Shown here: one piece after another, positions 1 through 7,496 of the stretch | Position numbering within the stretch: the first letter of the stretch is position 1 | How the letters are laid out: each line of letters opens with the position of its first letter | Virus record (IMG/VR): IMGVR_UViG_3300035698_008001 | Location: 1 to 36,418 of that record | DNA length: 36,418 nucleotides | Origin: a virus | Reading direction: 5' to 3' (one strand) | Notes under the pieces: generated by a model | The model's input: only the letters and a program-made list of their open reading frames with translations | What the model was told of the DNA's origin: nothing | The model's database searches: none | Made by a program: the position numbers and the translations under genes

Positions 1-2
1 CA

Positions 3-92
3 AACAATGTAACTAAGATAACACCTGCTGGTGTATCGACTATTCTAGGTACTACAGGTTTAAGTCCAATAAGTATTGCAATAGACTTATAA
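3..92 (+). pseudogene. 3' fragment of a gene with NHL/YVTN-type repeats, outside the prophage
   Basis: The plus strand is open from the window edge and encodes most of a 40-residue repeat (NNVTKITPAGVSTILGTTG, then SPISIAIDL) before a stop. The last two codons read TTA and TAA, and the stop is completed by the first prophage base, so the insertion seems to truncate the gene. The same repeat occurs seven times in the prophage fibre gene (4387-5214) on the other strand, but many codons here differ synonymously, so this is a diverged homologue and not an assembly echo. It could belong to a host surface protein or to the fibre gene of another, adjacent prophage. The right flank does not continue the repeat. 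Confidence 0.6.
86..91. repeat. Left copy of likely target-site duplication (CTTATA)
   Basis: CTTATA occurs just outside the left end motif and again at 36224-36229 just outside the right end motif, in the same orientation. Mu-like transposases make 5-6 bp target duplications, so this pair fits. The exact boundary is uncertain by one or two bases because TTATA alone would also serve. Confidence 0.55.
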
Positions 93-97
93 TCGGC

Positions 98-133
98 AAA
101 TAGAATTGTACTCAAATGCAAATAGAATTGTAC
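98..133 (+). repeat. Left-end transposase binding repeats (two copies)
   Basis: AAATAGAATTGTAC is at 98-111 and again at 120-133. Identity extends to 16 bp (96-111 and 118-133), with a 22-bp period. Near-identical inverted copies sit at the right end. By analogy with the multiple MuA sites in attL and attR these are likely transposase binding sites; that role is inferred from position and symmetry. Confidence 0.7.
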
Positions 134-136
134 ACA

Positions 137-180
137 AAAAACCATTTAAACTACTTTTAAAAGTAGTTTAAATGGTTTTT
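137..180. terminator. 44-bp perfect palindrome, bidirectional terminator of the late operon
   Basis: The two 22-base arms are exact reverse complements around a TTTTAAAA centre, with A-runs on one side and T-runs on the other. It lies 36 bases beyond the last leftward late gene and just inside the end repeats. On either strand the RNA would form a long hairpin ending in U-rich sequence, so it probably stops late transcription from leaving the prophage and host transcription from entering. Confidence 0.8.
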
Positions 181-215
181 AAATTAGGTTTAAGAAACTA
201 TTAGTTTAAAAACAA

Positions 216-563
216 TTAAGTCCCTAAATAAGCAGTCTTCAATGCAGTAAAGGCTTCCTGCAGGGCTATTGTATCTTCCTCTAGATTGGCCATCAACTCT
301 AGTTCCTGCTCCCAGGCGAGCAGCTGTGCGCGCTGACCTCGTCTTAATTGCGATGCACTGATCTGTGAGGTGAGGTCTTTATTTGCGCTAAAAACGAGCG
401 TGTTTTCGTTAAACGTCAAGAACCCGTCTACGGCAAGTAGCGCAATGGCTAGGTCGTAATTTTCTTTCGTTATAACCTCAAATCCCTCTGGTGTTGGCAC
501 ATTGTCGCTGAGCTCTAACAGTGCGATAACTTTCTCTACTTCGCGTTTTAGTAAGTATTTCAT
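216..563 (-). CDS. Last late-operon protein, possible fibre-associated or assembly protein
   Basis: This 115-residue protein is the last gene of the leftward late operon and overlaps the upstream gene by 4 bases (ATGA), which suggests translational coupling. It is rich in leucine, glutamate and alanine, with predicted helix in the second half, and has no signal peptide or membrane segment. I recognise no family. Mu-like phages often keep small fibre-assembly or fibre-chaperone proteins at this place, so such a role is a guess from position only. Confidence 0.7.
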   Translation of the reverse strand: MKYLLKREVEKVIALLELSDNVPTPEGFEVITKENYDLAIALLAVDGFLTFNENTLVFSANKDLTSQISASQLRRGQRAQLLAWEQELELMANLEEDTIALQEAFTALKTAYLGT

Positions 564-1249
564 TGTATGATGTTTATGGTAAATTGATCGCTGTAAAAAT
601 CTGTATTGGCAACGTCTAGCGGCACGATTAAGAACGACGTGCGTGTTACGGTAGTAATCAGAAATGGCAGGCTGTTGCTGCCTACGCCATAGTTCGCTTT
701 GTTAACCAGCGGCACATAGTCGCTACCAGGGTCTGGTATGGTCACCTTGAACCACACGCGGCCGCTTTGCACAATGCGCTCAAAGTTTAGTATGCCGCCG
801 TAAGACACATTGGCGCTAGCATTTGCGCTTTGTGGGACAAAGACCGTACTGACCCTGCCTATAAACGTCAAATTGCCTGTGTCGCGCAATGGGTTAAGCC
901 GCCTGAACTGACTTAAGGGCGTGCCATTAGATGGCGCTGGCCGCAACACCCTGCGCTCATAGGCTGGCAGTGCCGTGGTGCTACCATTGTCATAGTTTAA
1001 CGTCACAACCTCTACAAGCAGCTCTAAATTAGGCTGCGATGCACCGGCAAGTACGGGCAGCAACTCGCCGTTAAAAACAGCCCATCCTGCGGTTATGGTT
1101 GTGCCATTATTAATAACACCTTTTACTATGGTAAAGTCGCCCATGGCTGCAGCCACGGCCTCAAATGGTGGCCTATAGCCGTCTTGTAAACGTCTTAGTG
1201 TCTCGTTGTCAAGCGGGAAGCCTGTGTCTGATATTATTAGCTGATCCAT
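560..1249 (-). CDS. Phage tail or baseplate-distal structural protein
   Basis: The 229-residue protein starts with a segment (FPLDNETLRRLQDGY, residues about 11-25) and a following TIVKG...NG...ITAGW...NGELLP pattern that I associate with tail proteins of Bacteroidota phages, where it usually comes near the fibre genes. The rest looks beta-rich with no membrane segment. It overlaps the preceding gene by 13 bases and the next by 4. The role as a tail or fibre-network component is inferred from context and this N-terminal pattern. Confidence 0.7.
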   Translation of the reverse strand: MDQLIISDTGFPLDNETLRRLQDGYRPPFEAVAAAMGDFTIVKGVINNGTTITAGWAVFNGELLPVLAGASQPNLELLVEVVTLNYDNGSTTALPAYERRVLRPAPSNGTPLSQFRRLNPLRDTGNLTFIGRVSTVFVPQSANASANVSYGGILNFERIVQSGRVWFKVTIPDPGSDYVPLVNKANYGVGSNSLPFLITTVTRTSFLIVPLDVANTDFYSDQFTINIIQ

Positions 1250-1752
1250 AATAGTGTGTGATTTTTAGAGTGATCTTTAAATTTATTTACGGCGGCATTT
1301 ATAAGCGTGTCTTGCCTTGTGCGTGCCGCGGTGGTGGTGCTTCTTATGGGGTTGGGCAGGTACACCACAAAGTTTATCGCGCCCAGGTCTGCCGCGCTTA
1401 GCTCTCGCAAGTAAACGGGCTGATCGTCTGCAGGCTCGTACAAATAAACAGGCCTGTCGTCTCCCGGCTCGTACAAATAAAGCTGCACCTGTGGCTCTAC
1501 ATTGTCTATATATATACGCCGTGCGGTGTTGTCAAATGCATCATTGAGCACTTTCTCTATGCTGCTTTTTGTGTAGTTGTGCTGTAGGCTGTAGAACTCG
1601 CTTTCGCGAAAGCGTGCAAAGTAACCATCTAACCACTCCATAGGGGTCATAAGTGCATCCATGAGCGGCCGCTGGTTGCTGTCGCGATGCTTAACGCGTA
1701 TATGTTCCGTGCCTAACTTTTTAAAGTCAGTGTCAAATAACGCGCTATTCAT
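1237..1752 (-). CDS. Baseplate-region protein (Gp48-like position) with a short tandem repeat
   Basis: This 171-residue protein follows the J-like baseplate protein with an 8-base overlap, the place of Mu Gp48. Residues about 92-116 hold a degenerate tandem repeat of about 11 residues (LYEPGDDRPVY then LYEPADDQPVY, then a half unit), with matching DNA repeats around 1430-1480. A copy of the palindrome GCTTTCGCGAAAGC lies in the gene at 1600-1613 and encodes FRES. The family is not recognised from sequence; the baseplate assignment rests on gene order. Confidence 0.65.
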   Translation of the reverse strand: MNSALFDTDFKKLGTEHIRVKHRDSNQRPLMDALMTPMEWLDGYFARFRESEFYSLQHNYTKSSIEKVLNDAFDNTARRIYIDNVEPQVQLYLYEPGDDRPVYLYEPADDQPVYLRELSAADLGAINFVVYLPNPIRSTTTAARTRQDTLINAAVNKFKDHSKNHTLLWIS

Positions 1753-2644
1753 ACGGCAGGTAGGTTATGATAAATTCCGCATTGTCGATAATAAAATAGC
1801 CGCTGTCCGCAACGCGTATCTGGTCTATTACCCCCGCATTTGCGACGGTTGTGGTCGTATAATCATGCAGCGCATATTTGCTAGCCGCTTCTCTTATTAC
1901 AGGTATTTTAACACCGGGCACACGCTGTAAAGCGTCTGTGTGGTACGCTCTTACATAGCTGTCGTTAAACTCTATGCGCTGTAAAAAGGCGCGTGTTGCA
2001 TCTTCTACAGGACTGTCACCAGTGCCGTCCAGCCGCTTGCCGTCGCTGTCCAGCACCTGTGGGTCAAAATGTATCTCAATCACCAGCTTAATAAGATCGC
2101 CTGAGCCCGTGGTTAAACGCGTGATGCTGCCTGCTGGTGTGTTTGCATTTACAAATGCCTGGCCTGCGGCAAGCTCTGCCGCGCTTACGGCTACCAGCAC
2201 ATCGCCTGCGAGCTTGGCGACTTTACCACGCATTATGATGTTGGTGCTCTCAACGGTTCTGGTGACCGCTGCATATTTAAACACCTTCATGGCGTCTACT
2301 TGTGCAACGGTGAGTGCGCTGTTGTTGTAGTTACCATTGCCGTCTGCCACTGCGCCAAATTGAAACCGCAGTATAGTCTCTTGCCACCATGCCACCGTCG
2401 CCACGCGCTGCGAGGCAATAAGCAGCTCCATACGTGCAAAGGCGGCTTCCATAAGCACCTCTAGATCGTGCTGGCTCAGTGCCATTGCATGCACCAGCTT
2501 GCGCCATTGCGCCACACGGCTTGTGCTGTCTGGTTGCAGCTGCTCAAGCTCTGTCACAGTTAACGCCTGCAAGGGCGAGAGCTCTTGCGAGGCGGCGACT
2601 GCGGCGATGATGGACTGTTGTATTTGGTCGAGAGTTCTTGCCAT
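1745..2644 (-). CDS. Baseplate wedge protein, J/Gp47-like (inferred)
   Basis: The 299-residue protein begins MARTLDQIQQSIIAAVAAS, a start typical of baseplate J-like proteins of Bacteroidota phages. The middle contains alanine-rich and beta segments, and the C-terminal part (about 195-299) resembles the region of gpJ proteins that contacts neighbouring wedges. It shares its start with the stop of the preceding gene (TAATG arrangement) and overlaps the next gene by 8 bases. Overall similarity to Mu Gp47 is weak, so the name is an inference from length, N-terminus and location. Confidence 0.6.
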   Translation of the reverse strand: MARTLDQIQQSIIAAVAASQELSPLQALTVTELEQLQPDSTSRVAQWRKLVHAMALSQHDLEVLMEAAFARMELLIASQRVATVAWWQETILRFQFGAVADGNGNYNNSALTVAQVDAMKVFKYAAVTRTVESTNIIMRGKVAKLAGDVLVAVSAAELAAGQAFVNANTPAGSITRLTTGSGDLIKLVIEIHFDPQVLDSDGKRLDGTGDSPVEDATRAFLQRIEFNDSYVRAYHTDALQRVPGVKIPVIREAASKYALHDYTTTTVANAGVIDQIRVADSGYFIIDNAEFIITYLPYE

Positions 2645-3273
2645 TAGATAAATTTTAAAATGAGTTTATAAGCATCAGTCCAACCCAAAGCAACTAAAAG
2701 TACCACAACACCAGCCAGCACCTTGCGTATGCGGCTGTAGTTGAACGTGTAGCCGTTAGTATATTCTTCAATATATTGAGCAAATTTAGCATCATTAAAC
2801 GGTGCGGTTGTGCTTTGTCGCTTGCTTATGTATTTGCTGTTTAAGTACCTAAATGGCGCGGCTATGTAGAGCAATGCTGCGCGCTTGTCTATGTGATAAG
2901 TGCTATCGCCTAGCTGTTCCATTACCTTAAACAACACCTTGTCTGCGGTTCTTATCTTTTCAATAGACGTGGTGTAGTTCACAGCGTCTAAGTAGTCGTG
3001 CATGATTGCACCTATGTCATACGTGTAGCCGTGTACTTTGTGCAGCTCTACATCGCCACTTGCACCGTCGTATTGCGTTGGGTTTTCGACAAAGTAAGCA
3101 AAGGCTATTGAGAATGTACCTAGAGCAGCAATATCGCACCCTGTATGACGCATTCCATTCAATAAAATTTGCTCGTGCTTACGCAAGGTCTCAGGCTCAT
3201 TTTTTAGCAACCAAAACGGCTGCTTTTTAAAGGCTTCACGATTTGTAAAGCCGCCTATGCTTATTTTTTTCAT
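2644..3273 (-). CDS. DUF1353-like phage protein with C-terminal membrane segment
   Basis: The 209-residue protein has a central block (MHDYLDAVNYTTS, then RTADKVLFKVMEQLG, about residues 90-123) that resembles the HDxLY...AD..F...M pattern of the DUF1353 family found in phage tail and lysis regions. A hydrophobic stretch (VLAGVVVLLVALGW, about 184-198) near the C-terminus could span the membrane. The N-terminal part includes a conserved-looking FKKQPFWLLKNEP. The function of the family is not known; in other phages it occurs next to tail fibre or lysis genes. It is coupled to both neighbours by one-base overlaps. Confidence 0.55.
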   Translation of the reverse strand: MKKISIGGFTNREAFKKQPFWLLKNEPETLRKHEQILLNGMRHTGCDIAALGTFSIAFAYFVENPTQYDGASGDVELHKVHGYTYDIGAIMHDYLDAVNYTTSIEKIRTADKVLFKVMEQLGDSTYHIDKRAALLYIAAPFRYLNSKYISKRQSTTAPFNDAKFAQYIEEYTNGYTFNYSRIRKVLAGVVVLLVALGWTDAYKLILKFI

Positions 3274-3623
3274 TATAATTTATTGGCTTTTATAAAAATT
3301 TCATCCATCTCTAACTCGGATTTGCCGAATGCCTGACCAACTAAAGACATGAGCGCGTTGCTGCGGTCAAAGGTTCCGGCTCTAAGGAAGCTCACTCGTG
3401 CTAGTGTCTTATTAGGCTCTGACAGCGTGTCTATAACTGCGATTATTTGTGATTGCGTTATGCCCTCAAATGATAGCTGCGCAAGAAACTGTATTGCCGT
3501 TACCGTGCTAGGCACTTCTACTGGTGGCTCTAGCAAAGTGATTGTCTCGAACGTTCCTGTTGTGGGCTTAACCTCGTTTATTTGCGTAGTGTTGCCTATT
3601 GTTTGCTTGTATCTAGTTGTCAT
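3273..3623 (-). CDS. Fibre-adjacent protein, possible fibre chaperone
   Basis: This 116-residue protein overlaps the 3' end of the fibre gene by 11 bases and so is translated right after it. Its second half (about 42-115) looks helical and reads like small phage proteins that follow fibre genes (pattern ...IDTLSEP...RVSFLRAGTFDRSNALM...). No membrane or signal segment is present. A role in fibre folding or attachment is suggested by the coupling but not shown. Confidence 0.65.
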   Translation of the reverse strand: MTTRYKQTIGNTTQINEVKPTTGTFETITLLEPPVEVPSTVTAIQFLAQLSFEGITQSQIIAVIDTLSEPNKTLARVSFLRAGTFDRSNALMSLVGQAFGKSELEMDEIFIKANKL

Positions 3624-5736
3624 AAATACGTGGTGTTATTTTGGTTTGAGTTCTTGAATAATAGTCAATAAAAACATCTTGGTTAGTCGTACCCGCAGCC
3701 GTTTTTTGAATTGCAAGAATGTCATGCCCCGTACTTGTATTTATATTTGTGGTGATTGTGGCGACTAAAACGCCATTAATGAAATACGCTATGCTATTGG
3801 GTGTATATTTAATCATTAACCGTACATACGCTGAATCAATTACAGGAATACCAGTGTCTACTACTGTTGAGTTTAAGCCGTTTCTTGTTACTGCTAACCA
3901 GTTGTCGCTTGCCGTTCCTAAATAGCCCCCTGCTTTATCGTAAATAAATCCATAGCAAGTGGTCGAACTTGATATTACTGCGGTGCTTGCGCGACCATAC
4001 ATAAACAAAAATTTGTTTTCTGTTGTTGCTAAATTAGCCACTCTCAATTTAACCATGTATTCTATGTTTTTATAAGCAACTGTTGTGGTGTTTATATTGA
4101 AAAACGCAGCTCTGGAACCCATTAAAGCCGTACATCTTAATATTAAAACATCATCTTCGTCAAATGCTCCGTCGCTCTCTAAACCGATAACACCACCGCC
4201 TGCGCCTTGCGCAAAGAAATTACCGTCGTTTGTGCTTGGACTTAAAAACCCATCAAAATCATTAAAATAACTAGCGCCTTTTACGATGTCAGTTTCTAGC
4301 TGTGAAACGGCTGTTATCTCTTCTGGTAAATCAGTTCTTACAATATTACCAGCGTCGTCTATTGCTAGATTTCTTCTAGTGTCTATTGTAATTTTAGTTA
4401 CGTTGTTTGAATTTTGGTTTGCAGTGTAAATATTACCTTGTAAATCTATGGTAATCCCTTGTGGATTTGAACCTGTAGTGCTTAAAATACTTGATACGCC
4501 AGCAGGTGTTATTTTAGTTACGTTGTTTGAATTAAGATTTGCTGTGTAAATATTACCTTGTAAATCTATAGCAATACCTCTTGGACTTAAACTAGTAGTA
4601 CCTAAAATAGTTGATACGCCAGCGGGTGTAATTTTGGTTACATTCTCTGAGTCAGCATTTGTGGTGTAAATATTACCTTGTAAATCTATTGCAATGTCAT
4701 ATGGACTTAAACCAGTAGTACCTAGAATAGTTGATACGCCAGCGGGTGTAATTTTGGTTACATTGTCTACATCAATATTTGCGGTGTAAATATTACCCAA
4801 TGAATCTATAGCAATACCAAATGGAGTTGACCCTGTAGTCCCTAAAATTGTTGATACGCCAGCAGGTGTAATTTTAGTTACGTTGTTTGAATCTCGGTTT
4901 GCAGTGTAAATATTGCCCGATGAATCTATTGCAATTGCTCTTGGTCTTGTGCCAGTAGTTCCTAGAATAGTTGATACGCCAGCGGGTGTAATTTTGGTTA
5001 CATTTTTTGAATTAAAGTTTGCAGTGTAAATATTACCCAATGAATCTATAGCAATACCTCTTGGACTTAAACCTGTAGTCCCTAAAATTGTTGATACGCC
5101 AGCAGGTGTAATTTTAGTTACGTTGTTTGAACTAACATTTGCAGTGTAAACGTTACCCTGTGAGTCTATAGCAATGTGAGATGAACCTAAACCAGTAGTA
5201 CCTAAAATAGCACTAACAATTTCAAAAGGTGGTATTTTAACGTCTACAACGTCATTTACAATAGTGATGTTTTGACCTGCATCTAAAACAACAGGTGCAA
5301 AAGCATTTACAGGCTGCAACATATAGTCACTTAAAAGCCCGTTTGCTTGCCCCGAATAAATGTAATAAGCATCTACCGTACCGCGAGCCACAACCGCGGG
5401 GTCTTGCGTTGCATCACCTACATAATACAAGGTGTCGCCTGACTGTGTAGCTTGTGCATTAATTAATTCATTTATGTTTTGGTACAGCTCTTGCGGTGCG
5501 CTTTCTGCGTTGCCTAAGCTCTCGATTTGCCATTGTCCCTCTATTCTATTCCACCGCGTTGTGCGGTCGGTGCTAAAGGCATACGTGCCATTTGCAGGCG
5601 TTGGGTGTGCGGTGTTTAAGGCGTTTAATGTCGCGAACGTGCCTAAATAGACCACACGCTCATTTAGCTCTTTAAAATTGTCGTCAACCTCGTCTGGGGT
5701 CAAGTCTTGGTTTTGATCTCTTCTGTATTTTATCAT
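3613..5736 (-). CDS. Tail fibre with seven NHL/YVTN-type repeats and a lectin-like tip
   Basis: The 707-residue protein has three parts. The N-terminus (1-170) begins MIKYRRDQNQDLTPDEVDDN and has the YLGTFATLNAL and GTYAFSTDRTTRWNR segments common at the virion-proximal end of Bacteroidota phage fibres. Residues 175-450 are seven 40-residue repeats with core IAIDSLGNIYTAN and NVTKITPAGVSTILGTTG, like NHL/YVTN beta-propeller repeats. The C-terminus (about 480-700) begins YFNDFDGFLSPS and looks beta-rich, like concanavalin-type lectin folds in phage tips. It most likely binds the host surface. Between repeats, variation clusters at two sites per unit. It sits between Gp46-like and Gp47-like genes, unlike in Mu. 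Confidence 0.85.
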   Translation of the reverse strand: MIKYRRDQNQDLTPDEVDDNFKELNERVVYLGTFATLNALNTAHPTPANGTYAFSTDRTTRWNRIEGQWQIESLGNAESAPQELYQNINELINAQATQSGDTLYYVGDATQDPAVVARGTVDAYYIYSGQANGLLSDYMLQPVNAFAPVVLDAGQNITIVNDVVDVKIPPFEIVSAILGTTGLGSSHIAIDSQGNVYTANVSSNNVTKITPAGVSTILGTTGLSPRGIAIDSLGNIYTANFNSKNVTKITPAGVSTILGTTGTRPRAIAIDSSGNIYTANRDSNNVTKITPAGVSTILGTTGSTPFGIAIDSLGNIYTANIDVDNVTKITPAGVSTILGTTGLSPYDIAIDLQGNIYTTNADSENVTKITPAGVSTILGTTSLSPRGIAIDLQGNIYTANLNSNNVTKITPAGVSSILSTTGSNPQGITIDLQGNIYTANQNSNNVTKITIDTRRNLAIDDAGNIVRTDLPEEITAVSQLETDIVKGASYFNDFDGFLSPSTNDGNFFAQGAGGGVIGLESDGAFDEDDVLILRCTALMGSRAAFFNINTTTVAYKNIEYMVKLRVANLATTENKFLFMYGRASTAVISSSTTCYGFIYDKAGGYLGTASDNWLAVTRNGLNSTVVDTGIPVIDSAYVRLMIKYTPNSIAYFINGVLVATITTNINTSTGHDILAIQKTAAGTTNQDVFIDYYSRTQTKITPRIYDN
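4387..5214 (-). repeat. Seven tandem 120-bp repeats coding for the fibre propeller
   Basis: Seven units of 120 bp (40 codons) repeat without gaps; the last is short by four codons. Nucleotide identity between neighbouring units is high, with fast-changing bases at codons about 9-13 and 27-30 of each unit. Because the period is a multiple of three, gain or loss of units by recombination would keep the frame. A diverged unit on the other strand lies outside the prophage at 3-91. Confidence 0.9.
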
Positions 5737-6236
5737 AGTCTTACGTATCCGTTAAGCACATAGCCCGGCTGTACGTAGCCGTTTGCCTGTGGTGTTATAC
5801 TTAATTCTCTTGTTGCTGCGGTTGCAACCACATAGCCGTCGCGCTTAAATGCGGCCACCAGCTGTGGCCTCAGCACTTGCACCGTTGTGGTGTTTAGGGT
5901 CGCGCCCGCTGTAAGTGCCGCGCTTATGCTGCGGTCGTTTGCAATGGCTATATATACTGCTGCGGCTGCGCTGCCGTGCTCTTGTATCGCGATGTCATAC
6001 AGCGACTGGTTTGCGGCTATAAACACCTGCTGCTGCGCGGTTCTGGTGCTGCTGTAGCTCTTAAACGGTGCCAGCTCATACCGCGCTCCCGGTATGGCTT
6101 GCAGCTGCGTGCCCAGTGCTATGGTTGCACTGGTAGCAATATCATTAACAATGGCCAGCTGCACGGCCGCACTCGCACGGCCGTATGTCGCTACGGCTAT
6201 GTCTATAAGGCTGGTATGTGCTGCTGTGATAGTCAT
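5733..6236 (-). CDS. Baseplate or tail protein with two LysM-like repeats
   Basis: The 167-residue protein contains two similar blocks, SLIDIAVATYGRASAAVQLA (about 9-28) and SLYDIAIQEHGSAAAAVYIA (about 78-97), each followed by an N-D-x-x-x-S segment and a G-x-x-L turn. This is the LysM pattern (sltdiA...yGs...l...N...l..G..L). LysM-like domains are common in baseplate hub or tail proteins of contractile phages, where they bind sugar polymers or organise the baseplate. It ends with a glycine-tyrosine rich tail (NGYVQPGYVLNGYVRL). It overlaps the fibre gene by 4 bases. Confidence 0.75.
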   Translation of the reverse strand: MTITAAHTSLIDIAVATYGRASAAVQLAIVNDIATSATIALGTQLQAIPGARYELAPFKSYSSTRTAQQQVFIAANQSLYDIAIQEHGSAAAAVYIAIANDRSISAALTAGATLNTTTVQVLRPQLVAAFKRDGYVVATAATRELSITPQANGYVQPGYVLNGYVRL

Positions 6237-6238
6237 TG

Positions 6239-6670
6239 TTATTTGTGATTTTCCCTATAAATGTCAAATGCCGCTTTAAGCTGCTGGTACTTTTCTTTCC
6301 ACCCGTCTACCTGCCGTTTAAGGCCTGCAATGTTGCGCTCCAGCTGCTTGTACTTCTCGTCGTTGAGCTCTTTAATGCTCGCAATGCGCCTGTGATAGTC
6401 TTCTTTAGTGTCATCGAGCCGCCGCTTGTAGTCCTCGTCCAGGTGCTGGTGCTTGTTTTTATAAAACGTGTCCAAATCTGCCATTGCAGAGCGGTATTGC
6501 TCCATGATCTGGCCGTTGTTAGCAATTTTTAGGCCCTCTATCTCTGTATTTTTTTGGCTCATGGCACTAAGCAAGTCTGCCTTACTCTTGCGGTTTTGCA
6601 GCCACAGTGTGAGCAAGGCTACAATAGCTATAATTATTTCTGTTATAATGGGGTATAGAATATCGAGCAT
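6239..6670 (-). CDS. Membrane-anchored coiled-coil protein in the baseplate gene cluster
   Basis: The 143-residue protein has one hydrophobic segment at residues about 5-23 (YPIITEIIIAIVALLTLWL) followed by a long charged helix with heptad-like spacing (about 27-138). The layout, a short N-terminal membrane anchor and extended coiled coil, resembles inner-membrane spanin subunits or lysis accessory proteins. The location, between the Gp46-like and LysM genes, is not a normal place for lysis genes. No family is recognised. It could be a second spanin-like protein, a holin regulator, or a tail-tip protein that meets the membrane. Confidence 0.65.
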   Translation of the reverse strand: MLDILYPIITEIIIAIVALLTLWLQNRKSKADLLSAMSQKNTEIEGLKIANNGQIMEQYRSAMADLDTFYKNKHQHLDEDYKRRLDDTKEDYHRRIASIKELNDEKYKQLERNIAGLKRQVDGWKEKYQQLKAAFDIYRENHK

Positions 6671-6940
6671 TTAGGTAAATGTTATATTGTTTTTAAAATT
6701 CTCATAGTCCTTGCCGTCTCTGGTTAGGTGGTTCTTTATTTTCTGCTCGATGCGTATCGGGTCAAAATTGCTCTTTAACATCGTTGTGAGCGCACAGCCT
6801 ATCACCGGATCTTCTTTCCATTCCCCAGGGTGCGACTCTATAATTTCGGCCACTTCTTGCAACTCGCTATCGCCCACGACAAAATCGCCGTTTTCAATAA
6901 CAAAGTTGCCGTAGGTGTCTATAAGGTAGTCCTTAGCCAT
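6671..6940 (-). CDS. Baseplate wedge protein, GPW/gp25 or Mu Gp46-like
   Basis: The 89-residue protein contains NGDFVVGDSELQEVAEIIES and GEWKEDPVIGCAL, the pattern of small Gp46/gp25-type baseplate wedge proteins in Bacteroidota contractile phages. These sit at the inner baseplate ring in each of six wedges. Gene order supports this: it follows the spike gene (8-base overlap), as Gp46 follows Gp45 in Mu. In Mu the next gene is Gp47; here a five-gene block including the fibre intervenes. Confidence 0.75.
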   Translation of the reverse strand: MAKDYLIDTYGNFVIENGDFVVGDSELQEVAEIIESHPGEWKEDPVIGCALTTMLKSNFDPIRIEQKIKNHLTRDGKDYENFKNNITFT

Positions 6941-7496
6941 GTTTAATGTTCTCGTTTTGTATGTCGCTCAAGTTTGCTCTTTGCAAGCTTGTAAATTGTG
7001 TTACCTGCGCTTTTAACGCGGCACCGCCATCGCTAGGTATCGGTGTCCAGCTGTTAAAAACCTGCTGTATTTTTTCTAAAATTGCAGTGTTTTTGTCTAC
7101 TTGCTTTTTAAGCTCGGGTCCTTTCACAAGTCCTGCAAATGCATCTCCATTTAACGTCATTTTACCCTCATTTAAATCTAGTTTAAACCCGGTTAAATCC
7201 TGAAACTCTATCTGCTCTACGGCTTCACAGTCTATTAGCAATGTGTCTACTTGCTCCTTGCCTATCATGGCTATAAGTGCAAGTGATTCTATTGCTGGCC
7301 GAACGTTCATAAATCCCAAACCTAGCCGTATGTCCAAGTGTTCCAAACCGTCTATAAAATCTGTTGCATCCATGGTCTTAGCTTCCCAGTCCACGCTTGT
7401 CACCACCACACGACGCAACGTCATGGGTATGGCTTCGCTGGTGCGCTCCTTGAGCAGTGCGTTAAAAGCGTCTATGTTGCTGCCTTTGTTGCTCAT
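6933..7496 (-). CDS. Baseplate spike (puncturing) protein, Mu Gp45-like
   Basis: The 187-residue protein has an N-terminal OB-like region: RRVVVTSVDWEAKTMDATD, then GLEHLDIRLGLG and SLALIAMIGKEQVDTLLIDC (about 28-108). This matches the Gp45/gpV spike type that seals the tail tube and pierces the outer membrane. The rest contains a beta stretch and a helical C-terminus rich in Q and N. It lies between the hub protein and the Gp46-like gene, with 4-base and 8-base overlaps, exactly as in Mu. Confidence 0.75.
   Translation of the reverse strand: MSNKGSNIDAFNALLKERTSEAIPMTLRRVVVTSVDWEAKTMDATDFIDGLEHLDIRLGLGFMNVRPAIESLALIAMIGKEQVDTLLIDCEAVEQIEFQDLTGFKLDLNEGKMTLNGDAFAGLVKGPELKKQVDKNTAILEKIQQVFNSWTPIPSDGGAALKAQVTQFTSLQRANLSDIQNENIKHG

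Noticed and set aside
1317-1547. Plus-strand frame of 76 codons over the Gp48-like gene
   Set aside because: It is the antisense of a better gene with operon overlaps on both sides; the peptide is rich in R, C and P without any protein-like pattern.
4387-5214. Diversity-generating retroelement variable region
   Set aside because: No reverse transcriptase, accessory gene or template repeat is present, and the variable positions are not limited to adenine-derived codons.
1-5736. Invertible fibre segment of the Mu G type
   Set aside because: The outward repeat is on the other strand, as expected of an invertible cassette, but no invertase gene or matching crossover sites are in the window, and the end motif and CTTATA place the repeat outside the prophage.
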